Positions 14,455 through 20,646 are shown, counted from the first letter of the stretch. The stretch: 20,646 bases of DNA from Desulfobulbaceae bacterium UBA2262 (GCA_002347185.1 DDXK01000092.1:26892-47537), one strand, 5' to 3'. A program made the numbers and translations. Notes: generated by a model from the letters alone, not told the origin.

Positions 14455-15036
14455 AGGAGAAAGGAGATAAGAGTTGTTTATCTTGCACAGTTTATTTAGC
14501 AAAGCCTGTGCCATGGGAAGGTGTTTTTCTTCGTTGTTTTTTTATTCATAAAAACAAACGGTTGCGGGAAGTGGCCATTTGGGCGAAAAAAGCCGTGGTA
14601 CAATTTTTTGAACTCCCTGGGGAGCGCCCGCCAGAGATTTTGGGGAAAGCTGCATGATTCCAGGTCATTGTCTGTGGGCCCGTTTTTTGTACTCGGGGAA
14701 TGCTGGTTTTTGTCCGGGTTTCGCAAAAGACTTTGCACGGGATTCGCAGGGGGGAGAGGATGAGGGGGGTACAAAAAATTGTACACGTGCCGGGCGGCTC
14801 TTCCGGGTGGCGTACCAGTCGAAATTCCTGGGCTGGAAGGCTGTGTGGCCTCCCGGCCGCAAGGGCCGCAACCCGGCGGTTAGATGCGTATTCTTTCCAC
14901 CCAGGAGGACCGGCAAGTTGCCGCTGCTGCGACATTTTGTCTTTGTTGGTTGTGTGGCCGTGCGGTTTTTGTGGGGCCACCATCTAACACCATGGAAATA
15001 CAAAATATTTAGCTGGTAAAAAAAATGAAATATTCT
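14455..15036. other. Long region without a convincing gene, rich in inverted repeats
   Basis: About 580 bp separate the terminator pair from the chemoreceptor promoter. Open frames on both strands lack ribosome binding sites, have odd composition (many Trp, Cys, Pro and Phe) and match no family I know. Visible structure includes GTACAA/TTGTAC elements (14598-14784) and GTTAGATG (14879-14886), complementary to CATCTAAC (14981-14988). There is also the hairpin CGGCAA-g-TTGCCG (14911-14923), and TGTGTGGCC occurs twice (14842 and 14951). It may hold a regulatory RNA or be a decayed insertion; neither is shown. Confidence 0.5.
14598..14784 (+). repeat. GTACAA/TTGTAC dyad elements
   Basis: A perfect 16-bp dyad GTACAAAAAATTGTAC lies at 14769-14784. 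A second 16-bp copy, GTACAATTTTTTGAAC, differing from dyad symmetry at one position, lies at 14598-14613. A half copy, TTTTTTGTAC, is at 14683-14692. Part of the first element (GTACAATTTTTT) is the exact reverse complement of the right part of the last, and the half copy is the exact reverse complement of its left part. They may be operators or mutually exclusive RNA pairings. Confidence 0.45.
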
Positions 15037-15042
15037 TATAAT
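15014..15042 (+). promoter_or_regulatory. Putative promoter of the chemoreceptor gene
   Basis: A perfect -10 TATAAT (15037-15042) lies in an AT-rich stretch 48 bp before the chemoreceptor start. The -35 at 17 bp spacing is poor (TGGTAA, 15014-15019), which suggests either activator dependence or another sigma factor. No FliA-type or sigma-54-type boxes were seen. Confidence 0.4.
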
Positions 15043-15089
15043 GGCCAAGGTGAGTATTTTAGTATGGGATATTCTAGGGGGAGTTGGAT

Positions 15090-16625
15090 ATGAGAGAATG
15101 GTTTGACAGTCTCAGCCTGCGGGTAAAGCTTTTTCTTCTGGTTGCCTTTGTTTCCATCTCGTTGATCTGCAGCATCGTCATCGCCCAGTTCATCATCCAG
15201 CGCGTACAGATTGGCGGCAGAACCTACTCTGGGATAGAGATGAAGATGGAGTATGTCGACAAGATTGCCCGGGTCCGCCTCAACCTCAATCTTCTCAACA
15301 GCATACTCCGCTCCCAGATAATCGATTATGACCCGGAGGCCCTGAGCGGACTCAGGACTACCCAGACCAGGCTTGACGAAGCCCTCGCCGAGATGCGCGA
15401 AAGCATTGCCGATACCAGTGGCGGCAGGAAGCTTTTTTGCGGTTCCTGCCATGGCATGGAGGTGGCGGCCGAGGTTGTTTCTTCCTACGAGCAATTGGTC
15501 TCCTCCTGGGAGGTGATGGGGAAGCTTATCAACGAAACCATGCTTCCTGCCCTGGAGAGGGGCGACTCCGACAGTGCCCTTGAGGTGCTGGAAGATGAGT
15601 TTTTCGAGCATTATTACAACCTGATGGGCAGCACCAAGAGCGCAGTCGATCAGCTTCGGGAAGGCACAGGCCTGATGAAGGAAAAAACCATCGCCGAGGT
15701 GAAATTGTTCGGACTCTTCTTCGCCGTGGGGGGAGTGATCACCATCGTCGTGGTCGTTGCCTTCTCGATCTTTTTTGTCCAGATGATTGTGCGGGTGATC
15801 AACAACATCGTCCAGGAGCTTGAATTGAGCGCGGATAGAATCTCCGCGGAAGCGCAGGCCACGGCCAGCACCTCGCAGACCCTTGCGGAAATGGCCTCGC
15901 AGATGGCCGCCTCTCTGGAGGAGACCAGCGCCTCGCTGGAGGAGATCACCGCCATGGTGCAGCAGAATGATCACAACTCCTCGGAGGCCAACGCCTCCAT
16001 GAAGCAGAACGCCGATATCAGCGCCAGGGCCAACAGCAACGTGGCGGCGATGCAGCAGTCCATGCAGCACATCAAGAAGGACAGCGACCAGATTTCCACC
16101 ATCATCAACGAGATAGAGGGGATCGCCTTCCAGACCAACCTGCTTGCCCTCAACGCGGCCGTGGAGGCGGCCAGGGCGGGAGAGCACGGGGCCGGTTTCG
16201 CAGTGGTGGCGGATGAGGTCCGGAATCTTGCGCAGCGGACAGCCGAGTCTGCCCGGAATTCCAATGAGTTGATCGAACGGGCCATTGCCAACGTCAACGA
16301 TGGCCTGAAAAAGGTCAATGAGGTGGTTGAGGAGTCGCGGGACGTGGTGGATGGTTCCCGCAAGGTCGGAATCCTGGTGGAGGAGATTTCCTCCGCCTCC
16401 CATGAGCAGACCCAGGGGATTGTGCAGATCAACAAGGCGATGACGGAAATGGACAGCGGCACCCAGCAGATGGCCGCCAATGCCGAGGAGCTGGCCGCGG
16501 CTTCCGAGGCGGTCACCTCGCAGACGCTGATGCTCAGGGACAATATCCTGATGCTGACCAATCTGGTCGAGGGAAAGAAGGGTTCGTCCCGGCGTGGTGC
16601 CGGCCTCCCCGCCCTCGGCGAATAG
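15090..16625 (+). CDS. Methyl-accepting chemotaxis protein with a periplasmic CxxCH haem-c motif
   Basis: This 511-residue transmembrane chemoreceptor signals through CheA/CheW. It has TM1 (about 11-35), a helical periplasmic domain (36-204) and TM2 (about 206-232), and lacks a clear standard HAMP. The cytoplasmic bundle has possible methylation segments (SLEETSASLEEI, 275-286). The highly conserved hairpin tip IEGIAFQTNLLALNAAVEAARAGEHGAGFAVVADEVRNLAQR spans 342-383. The periplasmic domain carries one haem-attachment motif, C117-G-S-C120-H121, and no other cysteines. This suggests a covalent haem sensing redox state or a gas, as in Desulfovibrio DcrA and Geobacter haem-c receptors. The domain looks like a four-helix bundle rather than PAS, by inspection. 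ATG 15090 follows GGGGGAG; TTG 15084 is less likely. No CheR-docking pentapeptide is present at the C-terminus. Confidence 0.92.
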   Translation: MREWFDSLSLRVKLFLLVAFVSISLICSIVIAQFIIQRVQIGGRTYSGIEMKMEYVDKIARVRLNLNLLNSILRSQIIDYDPEALSGLRTTQTRLDEALAEMRESIADTSGGRKLFCGSCHGMEVAAEVVSSYEQLVSSWEVMGKLINETMLPALERGDSDSALEVLEDEFFEHYYNLMGSTKSAVDQLREGTGLMKEKTIAEVKLFGLFFAVGGVITIVVVVAFSIFFVQMIVRVINNIVQELELSADRISAEAQATASTSQTLAEMASQMAASLEETSASLEEITAMVQQNDHNSSEANASMKQNADISARANSNVAAMQQSMQHIKKDSDQISTIINEIEGIAFQTNLLALNAAVEAARAGEHGAGFAVVADEVRNLAQRTAESARNSNELIERAIANVNDGLKKVNEVVEESRDVVDGSRKVGILVEEISSASHEQTQGIVQINKAMTEMDSGTQQMAANAEELAAASEAVTSQTLMLRDNILMLTNLVEGKKGSSRRGAGLPALGE

Positions 16626-16628
16626 GTG

Positions 16629-16661
16629 CCTTGGGCCGCAGGCCCAAAGGTTTTGCTTTTT
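16629..16661 (+). terminator. Terminator hairpin directly after the chemoreceptor
   Basis: TTGGGCC (16631-16637) pairs with GGCCCAA (16641-16647) around a GCA loop. The outer CC/GG pairs are added past one bulged A, and TTTTGCTTTTT follows. The stem begins 3 bp after the stop codon. Confidence 0.7.
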
Positions 16662-16666
16662 CCGCA

Positions 16667-16707
16667 GGGAGGCCGCGCCGGGAGTTGGCTCGGCCTCCCC
16701 TTTTTTT
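16667..16707 (+). terminator. Second terminator between chemoreceptor and glk
   Basis: GGGAGGCCG (16667-16675) is perfectly complementary to CGGCCTCCC (16691-16699). An inner GCC/GGC pair extends the stem, and seven T follow (16701-16707). Together with the hairpin just upstream it isolates the chemoreceptor transcript from glk. Confidence 0.85.
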
Positions 16708-16796
16708 GTCCGCCCGGCAAGGAGGGGCGAGCGGGTCCTCTTTGCCGCAAAAGGGCATGGTTCCGCGCAGCAGCGCCGGCGGCCTGAGGTTGTGTA

Positions 16797-17816
16797 ATGA
16801 ACTATTTCCTGGCCGGAGACCTGGGCGGCACCAAGACCGTCCTCGCCCTCTACCGAATGGATGCCGGCGGCTGCCAGCTTCTTCGCTCCCGTCGTTTTGC
16901 CAGCAGTGAACATGCCGACCTTGAAAGCCTCGTCGCCATTTTTCTTGCCGAGTGCCCCGAGGCCCCGATTCTTGCCGCCTTCGGCGTGGCCGGCCCGGTG
17001 GTTGCCGGAGAGGCCCGCATCACCAATCTGGGCTGGAGCGTAAGCTGTCGACGGCTTGCGGCGCGTTTTCATTTTGCCGAAGTGCTGCTGCTCAATGATC
17101 TCGTCGCCCTTGCCGAAGCCGTGCCGTCCCTGGGGCCGGAGGATCTCCTGGTGGTCAACCGCGGCGAACCCGCGCCGGAAGGGGCCATGGCCATTCTCGC
17201 GCCAGGCACCGGGCTTGGCGAGGCCAGCCTCTGCTGGGATGGAGAGCGATACCGTGCCTATCCCTCTGAGGGGGGGCATGCCGATTTTGCGCCATTGACC
17301 CTCCAGCAGGAGGAGTTGCGGCGTTCCCTGCAGGCCGGTTTCGGACATGTGAGTTATGAGACGGTGTGCTCCGGACTGGGAATCCCCCGTATCTATACCT
17401 TTCTTCGCGAGACCGGCGGCCGCGGGCTCCCGCCGCGGCTCGCCGCCGAGCTGGTGGGTGTTGCCGACCCCACTCCCGTTCTGGTGCGGCATGCCCTGGA
17501 GCATGGATGCGAGCTCTGCCAGGAGGCCCTCTCGCTCTTTTTTTCAGTGCTCGCCGCCGAAGCCGGCAATGTGGCCTTGAAATTTCTTGCCACCGGCGGC
17601 GTCTTTCTGGGGGGCGGGCTTTTGCCCCGCCTCCTGCCGCTCTTTGATGGCAGCCATTTCATGGAGGTCTTTGCCGGCAAGGGGAAAATGGCGGATCTGC
17701 TTTGGCGTATGCCGGTACAGATCATCACCAGGGAAAATACTGGGCTCATGGGGGCGGCTGTCGCCGCCCATCGGCGGCTGAGTGCAGGGGCAGGGAGGGA
17801 AGCCCGATGTCGATAA
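16797..17816 (+). CDS. glk: Glucokinase (ROK-unrelated Glk family)
   Basis: Glk phosphorylates glucose with ATP to glucose-6-phosphate in the cytoplasm. The 339-residue product has the phosphate-1 loop GDLGGTKT (7-14), FGVAGPV (62-68), TNLGW (76-80) and the catalytic aspartate D101 in LLNDLVALAEAVP. The phosphate-2/adenosine region LAPGTGLGEA (134-143), SEGGHADFAP (157-166) and a C-terminal GGVFLGGG nucleotide-binding turn follow. Length is close to E. coli Glk with small insertions. ATG 16797 has GAGG about 9 bp upstream. The last 10 bp overlap the next gene, so the two are coupled. No sugar transporter is nearby, so it may serve internal glucose from glycogen or trehalose turnover; this is inference. 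Confidence 0.9.
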   Translation: MNYFLAGDLGGTKTVLALYRMDAGGCQLLRSRRFASSEHADLESLVAIFLAECPEAPILAAFGVAGPVVAGEARITNLGWSVSCRRLAARFHFAEVLLLNDLVALAEAVPSLGPEDLLVVNRGEPAPEGAMAILAPGTGLGEASLCWDGERYRAYPSEGGHADFAPLTLQQEELRRSLQAGFGHVSYETVCSGLGIPRIYTFLRETGGRGLPPRLAAELVGVADPTPVLVRHALEHGCELCQEALSLFFSVLAAEAGNVALKFLATGGVFLGGGLLPRLLPLFDGSHFMEVFAGKGKMADLLWRMPVQIITRENTGLMGAAVAAHRRLSAGAGREARCR

Positions 17817-18007
17817 GGGATCTGGCCCGCGAGCTCTATCGGGCCAAGCAGCAGGTGGAAAGGCTTGAAAAGGAGCTGGCCCAGGCATCCCCTGTCGAGG
17901 AGGAGCGCCTGCAGGCGGAGCTCGGGGAGGCCCGGGAGGAGTGGCGGCTGATCCGCAACATGATCGAGGGGCGTAAAAGCGGGCCTGCATTGCCGAGAAA
18001 ATATTAG
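17807..18007 (+). CDS. Small coiled-coil hypothetical protein (66 aa)
   Basis: The product is a short, highly charged helix. Residues 1-55 run MSIRDLARELYRAKQQVERLEKEL and on through EERLQAELGEAREEWRLIRNMIEG, with a heptad-like Leu/Val/Ile spacing that predicts a coiled coil. A Pro/Arg tail follows. It has no cysteine, membrane segment or recognised domain. ATG 17807 has a strong GGGAGG site and lies 10 bp inside the end of glk, a typical arrangement for a real coupled gene. It may act as a dimer or as a partner of another protein, but no function can be assigned. Confidence 0.7.
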   Translation: MSIRDLARELYRAKQQVERLEKELAQASPVEEERLQAELGEAREEWRLIRNMIEGRKSGPALPRKY

Positions 18008-18058
18008 CCGAGGTGCATTTCTTTCGGGCAGGGCCTCACTCCTCACCAAGTTTTTTTC

Positions 18059-18114
18059 TTGCCAAGAGGATAAGCCCGCGCTAACCTGTTAATGGTAATT
18101 CTTACTATTAACAG
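18059..18114 (+). promoter_or_regulatory. 29-bp inverted repeat (Fur-like operator) with possible promoter
   Basis: CTGTTAATGGTAA (18086-18098) pairs with TTACTATTAACAG (18102-18114) around TTC; 12 of 13 positions are Watson-Crick complementary and the other is G opposite T. TAATGGTAAT resembles a Fur-box half (TAATGATAAT). A -35-like TTGCCA (18059-18064) lies 17 bp before a weak -10 TAACCT that abuts the repeat, so a bound repressor would cover the transcription start. The repeat ends just before the GGAGG of the next gene. A translational hairpin is the alternative. Confidence 0.5.
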
Positions 18115-18127
18115 ATGGAGGCTTTCC

Positions 18128-18571
18128 ATGTGTATCGAGGTCCGGAAAACATGTGAATGCGGTGCGCACAGGGTGCAGTTCCACCTGCGGGACAATCTCA
18201 TGCAGCCGGAGGTGATAGAGCGTCTTTTTTGTCCCTCCTGTTCGCGGGATGCCGTTTTTGATGGAAAATCAATGCTCAACGACAACGGCTGGGTCATCGC
18301 CTACGACATGACCCTGGCCAGGATGCTGGCGGCGGGACGGATCGCGTGTGCCAGCGAGGCGATGAGTCCGGCGTTTCTCTTTGATCACGGCTATGCCTGC
18401 TGGCTGGAGCTCTATCCCGGCGAGCGGGAAGAGATCAGGGAGGAAAAGGAGCGGATCATGGCCCTGCGCGAGGAAGATCAGAAGCGTTATCTCGAGGTGA
18501 TCCAGTGTTGGAATATCGAGCGGGTGGCGAGGCTCAAGGAGGCGGGCTGGCGCAAGGCGCTTGCCGCCTGA
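18128..18571 (+). CDS. Cys-containing hypothetical protein (147 aa), putative metal-responsive
   Basis: I do not recognise this family by name. The 147-residue soluble protein has an N-terminal cysteine cluster: C2, C9 and C11 (MCIEVRKTCECG) and a CPSC pair at C35 and C38. These could form a small zinc ribbon or iron site. The middle (SMLNDNGWVIAYDMTLARML) is mixed, and the C-terminal third is a charged helix (EREEIREEKERIMALREEDQKRYLEVI). Length, codon use and the strong GGAGG site 7 bp before ATG 18128 support it as a real gene. A 29-bp Fur-like inverted repeat lies at its promoter, which suggests control by metal or redox state. It is followed by a terminator shared with the convergent methyltransferase gene. 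Confidence 0.75.
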   Translation: MCIEVRKTCECGAHRVQFHLRDNLMQPEVIERLFCPSCSRDAVFDGKSMLNDNGWVIAYDMTLARMLAAGRIACASEAMSPAFLFDHGYACWLELYPGEREEIREEKERIMALREEDQKRYLEVIQCWNIERVARLKEAGWRKALAA

Positions 18572-18589
18572 GGCGGATCAGGAATGCAT

Positions 18590-18632
18590 CAAAGCAAAAC
18601 GGCCCGGTCAACTCCCGGGCCGTTTTGCTTTG
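18590..18632. terminator. Bidirectional terminator between convergent genes
   Basis: AAAGCAAAACGGCCCGG (18591-18607) is perfectly complementary to 18615-18631, with one further C-G pair outside and a 7-nt loop. A and T runs flank a GC core on both sides, so it can serve the 147-aa protein gene (plus) and the methyltransferase gene (minus). Confidence 0.85.
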
Positions 18633-18648
18633 GGGCTGAAGGGGGGGG

Positions 18649-20025
18649 TCAGCCTTCGGCCCTGGCAAGCAGGATAAGGATTTCCAGGTTGGCCGAGCCG
18701 GGGAACATGTCCAGCGGGACGATGCGTTCCGGCCGGTAGCCCTGATGCTGCCAGTCCCTTAGCGACTTGGGGATCTGGTCCACCCCGCAGAAGATGTGCA
18801 GCACCTTCCCGGGCCCGCGCGCCGCCACCTCCTTGACTACACCAGGCAGCGGCCCCTGGCGGGGGGGATCGAGGATCACCGCTTCCGGGCCGGAGGGCGG
18901 CGGCAATTCCCGGTCGAGAAAGGAGGCGGTGATCCTGCGGGCCAGACATTTGACCCTGCCACCGCGCTCGCGGTTGATTTTGCTGTTTTCCTGCGCTGCC
19001 CGGATCGAGGGGCCCTCGCCGTCGACGGCCAGAACCTGCCGGTAGTCGGGGGCGAGGAAGAGGCTGAAGAGCCCGTAGCCGCAGTAAAGATCGAGCAGAT
19101 CCTCGCTGGCGGCAGGCCGCAGCAGCTCCCGTGCCTTTGTGAGCATCGGTTCCACCATGGCCTCGTTGATTTGCGAGAAGGAGGTGGGGTGGAAAAGGTA
19201 GCGGAGCCCCGCGAGGGTGACCGCCAGCTTGTCCGGGCCGAAGAGTTTTTTGAAGTGCAGGGTCTCCGCCGGCCGGCTGCTCTCCAGATAATAATCAGAC
19301 TTGCTCGGATCCAGATAGACAAAGGCCGCCACCGGCGGCTGCGGCAGCCTCTGCAGGTGTTCGCCCAGCATCTTCAGCTTGCGGACCAGAGGGCCGTTCA
19401 GCATGTCCACGTTGAAGATCACCGCCCGCTCCGCATAGCTTCCCCGGATGATCAGATAGTTGAGATGGCCGGCCACCAGCCGATAGGTCGCCTCGCTGAG
19501 CTTTTTTTGCAGAAAGGCAAAGAGTTCGCCATGTTCTGCCGGTTCCAGAGGCGAGGACTCAAAGGGCTTGCCTTTTTTTGGCAGGGCTGCTTTGTCGCCG
19601 AAGAGCAGGTAAAGGGTGGATCCGTGCAGCAGCCCCCGCCGCTTCGAGGTGGTGCGGTAGCCGCGGGCTCTGGGCGAAGGGATGATCTTTTCCGGCTGCC
19701 CGGCCAGGCGGTGGTGCTTCCAGAAAAGGGCGAGCCCCTGGTTCTTGATGGCAAGCTCGCTGTCGTATTCAAGGTGCGCCAGGGGCGAGCTGTGCAGGAT
19801 TTCGAGATCCCCGGCCGCCGCGCCCCCTGCCAGCAGGGGCTTCAGGGCGTCGGCAAAGGAGAGGGCTGCGGGCTGCTGTCTGGCCGGAGCCGGTTTTTTT
19901 TTCGCCTCCGCCGCCTCCGTCTGCCCCCTGCCTGGGGCCTTGGCTGCGACGCGGGGTTTCCGGTGCGGCTTTTCCGGTCTGCCGGGGGCAGATTTTTCTT
20001 TGTGGGTTGGGCGGTTGCGGGCCAA
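18649..20025 (-). CDS. TrmA/RlmCD-family RNA m5U methyltransferase, no Fe-S cysteines
   Basis: This is a class I SAM-dependent uracil-C5 RNA methyltransferase; the exact tRNA or 23S rRNA target is undecided. The 458-residue product has a basic, Ala/Pro/Lys-rich disordered N-terminus (1-50). The catalytic half has FHPTSFSQIN (278-287), the SAM site LLDLYCGYGLF (310-320), DPPRQG (386-391), the likely nucleophile C413 in HIFCGVDQ and DMFPGSANLE (439-448), with E448 the expected general base. The usual SCNP around the nucleophile is altered to FCGVD. No cysteine occurs before residue 315, so the 4Fe-4S cluster of RlmD is absent, and no TRAM domain is obvious. The start is TTG 20025, preceded by AGGTGATC, which matches the 16S 3' end; no ATG is available near it. 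Confidence 0.82.
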   Translation of the reverse strand: MARNRPTHKEKSAPGRPEKPHRKPRVAAKAPGRGQTEAAEAKKKPAPARQQPAALSFADALKPLLAGGAAAGDLEILHSSPLAHLEYDSELAIKNQGLALFWKHHRLAGQPEKIIPSPRARGYRTTSKRRGLLHGSTLYLLFGDKAALPKKGKPFESSPLEPAEHGELFAFLQKKLSEATYRLVAGHLNYLIIRGSYAERAVIFNVDMLNGPLVRKLKMLGEHLQRLPQPPVAAFVYLDPSKSDYYLESSRPAETLHFKKLFGPDKLAVTLAGLRYLFHPTSFSQINEAMVEPMLTKARELLRPAASEDLLDLYCGYGLFSLFLAPDYRQVLAVDGEGPSIRAAQENSKINRERGGRVKCLARRITASFLDRELPPPSGPEAVILDPPRQGPLPGVVKEVAARGPGKVLHIFCGVDQIPKSLRDWQHQGYRPERIVPLDMFPGSANLEILILLARAEG

Positions 20026-20194
20026 GGGATCACCTGGGAAAGGGGGTATGGGAAAAACTGCACTATAGCGCGCCGCGTCGGACTTGGACAGGAAAATAGC
20101 TGCCTGGGCCAGAAGCGGAAGGTCCGGCCCGTTCTGCGAGAAGATTGCCGTCTGCCTGGCGTTTGTCCCGGGAGCCTGTTTTTTCCGGAACTTG

Positions 20195-20223
20195 CTGACA
20201 AAATGTGTTTTTTGCGGTATATA
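20195..20223 (+). promoter_or_regulatory. Putative promoter of prfC
   Basis: CTGACA (20195-20200, five of six) and TATATA (20218-20223, four of six) are separated by 17 bp. The expected start near 20230 is only a few bases before a terminator-like hairpin, which suggests attenuation if the promoter is real. Confidence 0.45.
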
Positions 20224-20232
20224 GCCTTCTTT

Positions 20233-20260
20233 CGGGCCGGAATCCGGCCCGTTTTTATTT
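20233..20260 (+). terminator. Terminator-like hairpin in the prfC leader
   Basis: CGGGCCGG (20233-20240) pairs perfectly with CCGGCCCG (20244-20251) around AAT, and TTTTTATTT follows. No plus-strand gene ends nearby: the last one stops at 18571. It may stop read-through across the divergent methyltransferase or act as an attenuator for prfC, whose start is 82 bp further on. Confidence 0.75.
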
Positions 20261-20341
20261 GTCTGTCTGAGGCAAGCGCCTCATTTCCGGTCGATCCGGC
20301 TGACAGGATAGAGTATTGAGCACCTGGAAAGGGTTACGACA

Positions 20342-20646
20342 GTGAGCAGTAAACTGAGCAAGGAAATCAAGCGCCGCCGCACCTTCGGCATCATCAGCCA
20401 CCCTGACGCCGGTAAGACCACCCTCACCGAAAAACTTCTCCTTTTTGGCGGCGCCATCCAGATGGCCGGCGCGGTCAAGTCGCGGAAAACCGACAACCAC
20501 GCGGTGAGCGACTGGATGAGCATCGAAAAGGAGCGCGGCATCTCGGTGACCACCTCGGTGATGAAGTTCAACTACCGCGATTTCGAGGTGAACCTCCTGG
20601 ACACCCCTGGCCACCAGGACTTTTCCGAGGATACCTACCGGGTGCT
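20342..20646 (+). CDS. prfC: Peptide chain release factor 3, N-terminal part (runs off the window)
   Basis: RF3 is a translational GTPase that recycles RF1 and RF2 from the ribosome after peptide release. About 102 codons are present. They include G1 HPDAGKTT (20-27), the switch-1/G2 segment EKERGISVTTSVM (62-74) and G3 DTPGHQDFSEDTYR (87-100). The ISVTTSVM and DFSEDTYR wording is typical of RF3 and separates it from EF-G and TypA. The start is GTG 20342 with GGAAAGGG (20326-20333) at good spacing; no earlier in-frame ATG, GTG or TTG start was seen before an implausible distance. The remaining G domain motifs and domains II-III lie outside the window. Confidence 0.95.
   Translation, partial: MSSKLSKEIKRRRTFGIISHPDAGKTTLTEKLLLFGGAIQMAGAVKSRKTDNHAVSDWMSIEKERGISVTTSVMKFNYRDFEVNLLDTPGHQDFSEDTYRV

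Noticed and set aside
14496..15048. Several 80-145 codon frames in the region before the chemoreceptor
   Set aside because: No ribosome binding sites, and skewed Trp, Cys and Pro content. They overlap inverted repeats and match no known family, so the region is treated as non-coding.
14455..15089. Cyclic-di-GMP, cobalamin, TPP or SAM riboswitch upstream of the chemoreceptor
   Set aside because: I looked for the conserved cores by eye and found none convincing; an Infernal scan would decide.
15036..17504. 822-codon open frame antisense to the chemoreceptor and glk
   Set aside because: A long open frame arises from high GC and codon bias. The protein is His/Gly/Leu-rich low-complexity, and the sense-strand genes carry clear domain signatures.
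18008..18060. T-run (18051-18057) as a terminator after the small coiled-coil gene
   Set aside because: No stable stem precedes it; only 4-bp complementarities could be found.
18796..20319. 507-codon plus-strand frame over the methyltransferase
   Set aside because: Antisense shadow; the minus strand has intact methyltransferase motifs along its catalytic half.
1..20646. CRISPR array, insertion sequence, prophage or toxin-antitoxin system
   Set aside because: No regularly spaced repeats, transposase or integrase motifs, or small paired genes of those types were seen anywhere in the window.

Overview
The window looks like chromosomal DNA from a GC-rich, anaerobic member of the Desulfobacterota (former Deltaproteobacteria), probably close to the Desulfobulbales. 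This is inferred from gene content: the rpmH-rnpA-yidD-yidC-jag-mnmE block, a CcsB-type cytochrome c maturation protein beside hemA, rubredoxin, an orphan polyferredoxin membrane protein and a chemoreceptor carrying a haem-c motif. No rRNA or other decisive marker is present, so the taxonomic call is tentative. There is no CRISPR array, transposase, prophage gene or toxin-antitoxin pair.

Layout. Positions 1-174 hold the start of a thioredoxin gene on the minus strand. Divergent from it, ccsB and hemA overlap and form a haem/cytochrome c unit behind a good sigma-70-like promoter (321-350). A near-consensus promoter (2597-2625) then drives the ribosome/membrane-insertion block rpmH, rnpA, yidD, yidC, jag (khpB) and mnmE, followed closely by a cyclic-nucleotide-binding/HDOD regulator. 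A 53-codon rubredoxin (minus) and the hpt-bioA pair (plus) diverge from a control region with a palindrome on the rubredoxin -10 box. bioA is followed after 19 bp by tRNA-Arg(UCG), then about 310 bp without a convincing gene, then a 75-aa unknown protein.

dusB (minus, 12343-13290) has its own promoter. The divergent gene at 13609 encodes a NapH/CcoG-like membrane polyferredoxin and ends at two strong hairpin terminators. The second of these is better oriented for leftward transcription. Next come about 635 bp without a convincing gene but with repeated GTACAA/TTGTAC elements. They are followed by a methyl-accepting chemotaxis protein whose periplasmic domain contains a single CxxCH motif, then a glucokinase overlapping a small coiled-coil protein. 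After that is a 147-aa Cys-containing unknown protein behind a 29-bp inverted repeat resembling a metal-regulator operator. A convergent TrmA/RlmD-family methyltransferase that lacks the usual Fe-S cysteines follows. The window ends inside prfC (RF3), whose leader has a promoter directly followed by an intrinsic-terminator hairpin.

How the genes fit together. Most are housekeeping: translation (rpmH, rnpA, mnmE, tRNA-Arg, dusB, the rRNA/tRNA methyltransferase, prfC), membrane insertion (yidC, yidD), haem and cytochrome c maturation (hemA, ccsB), and salvage or cofactor synthesis (hpt, bioA). The less ordinary material is the haem-type chemoreceptor with its long structured upstream region, the palindrome-controlled Cys protein, the cNMP-HDOD regulator attached to the mnmE operon, and several leader structures. 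I found no clearly new multi-gene system.
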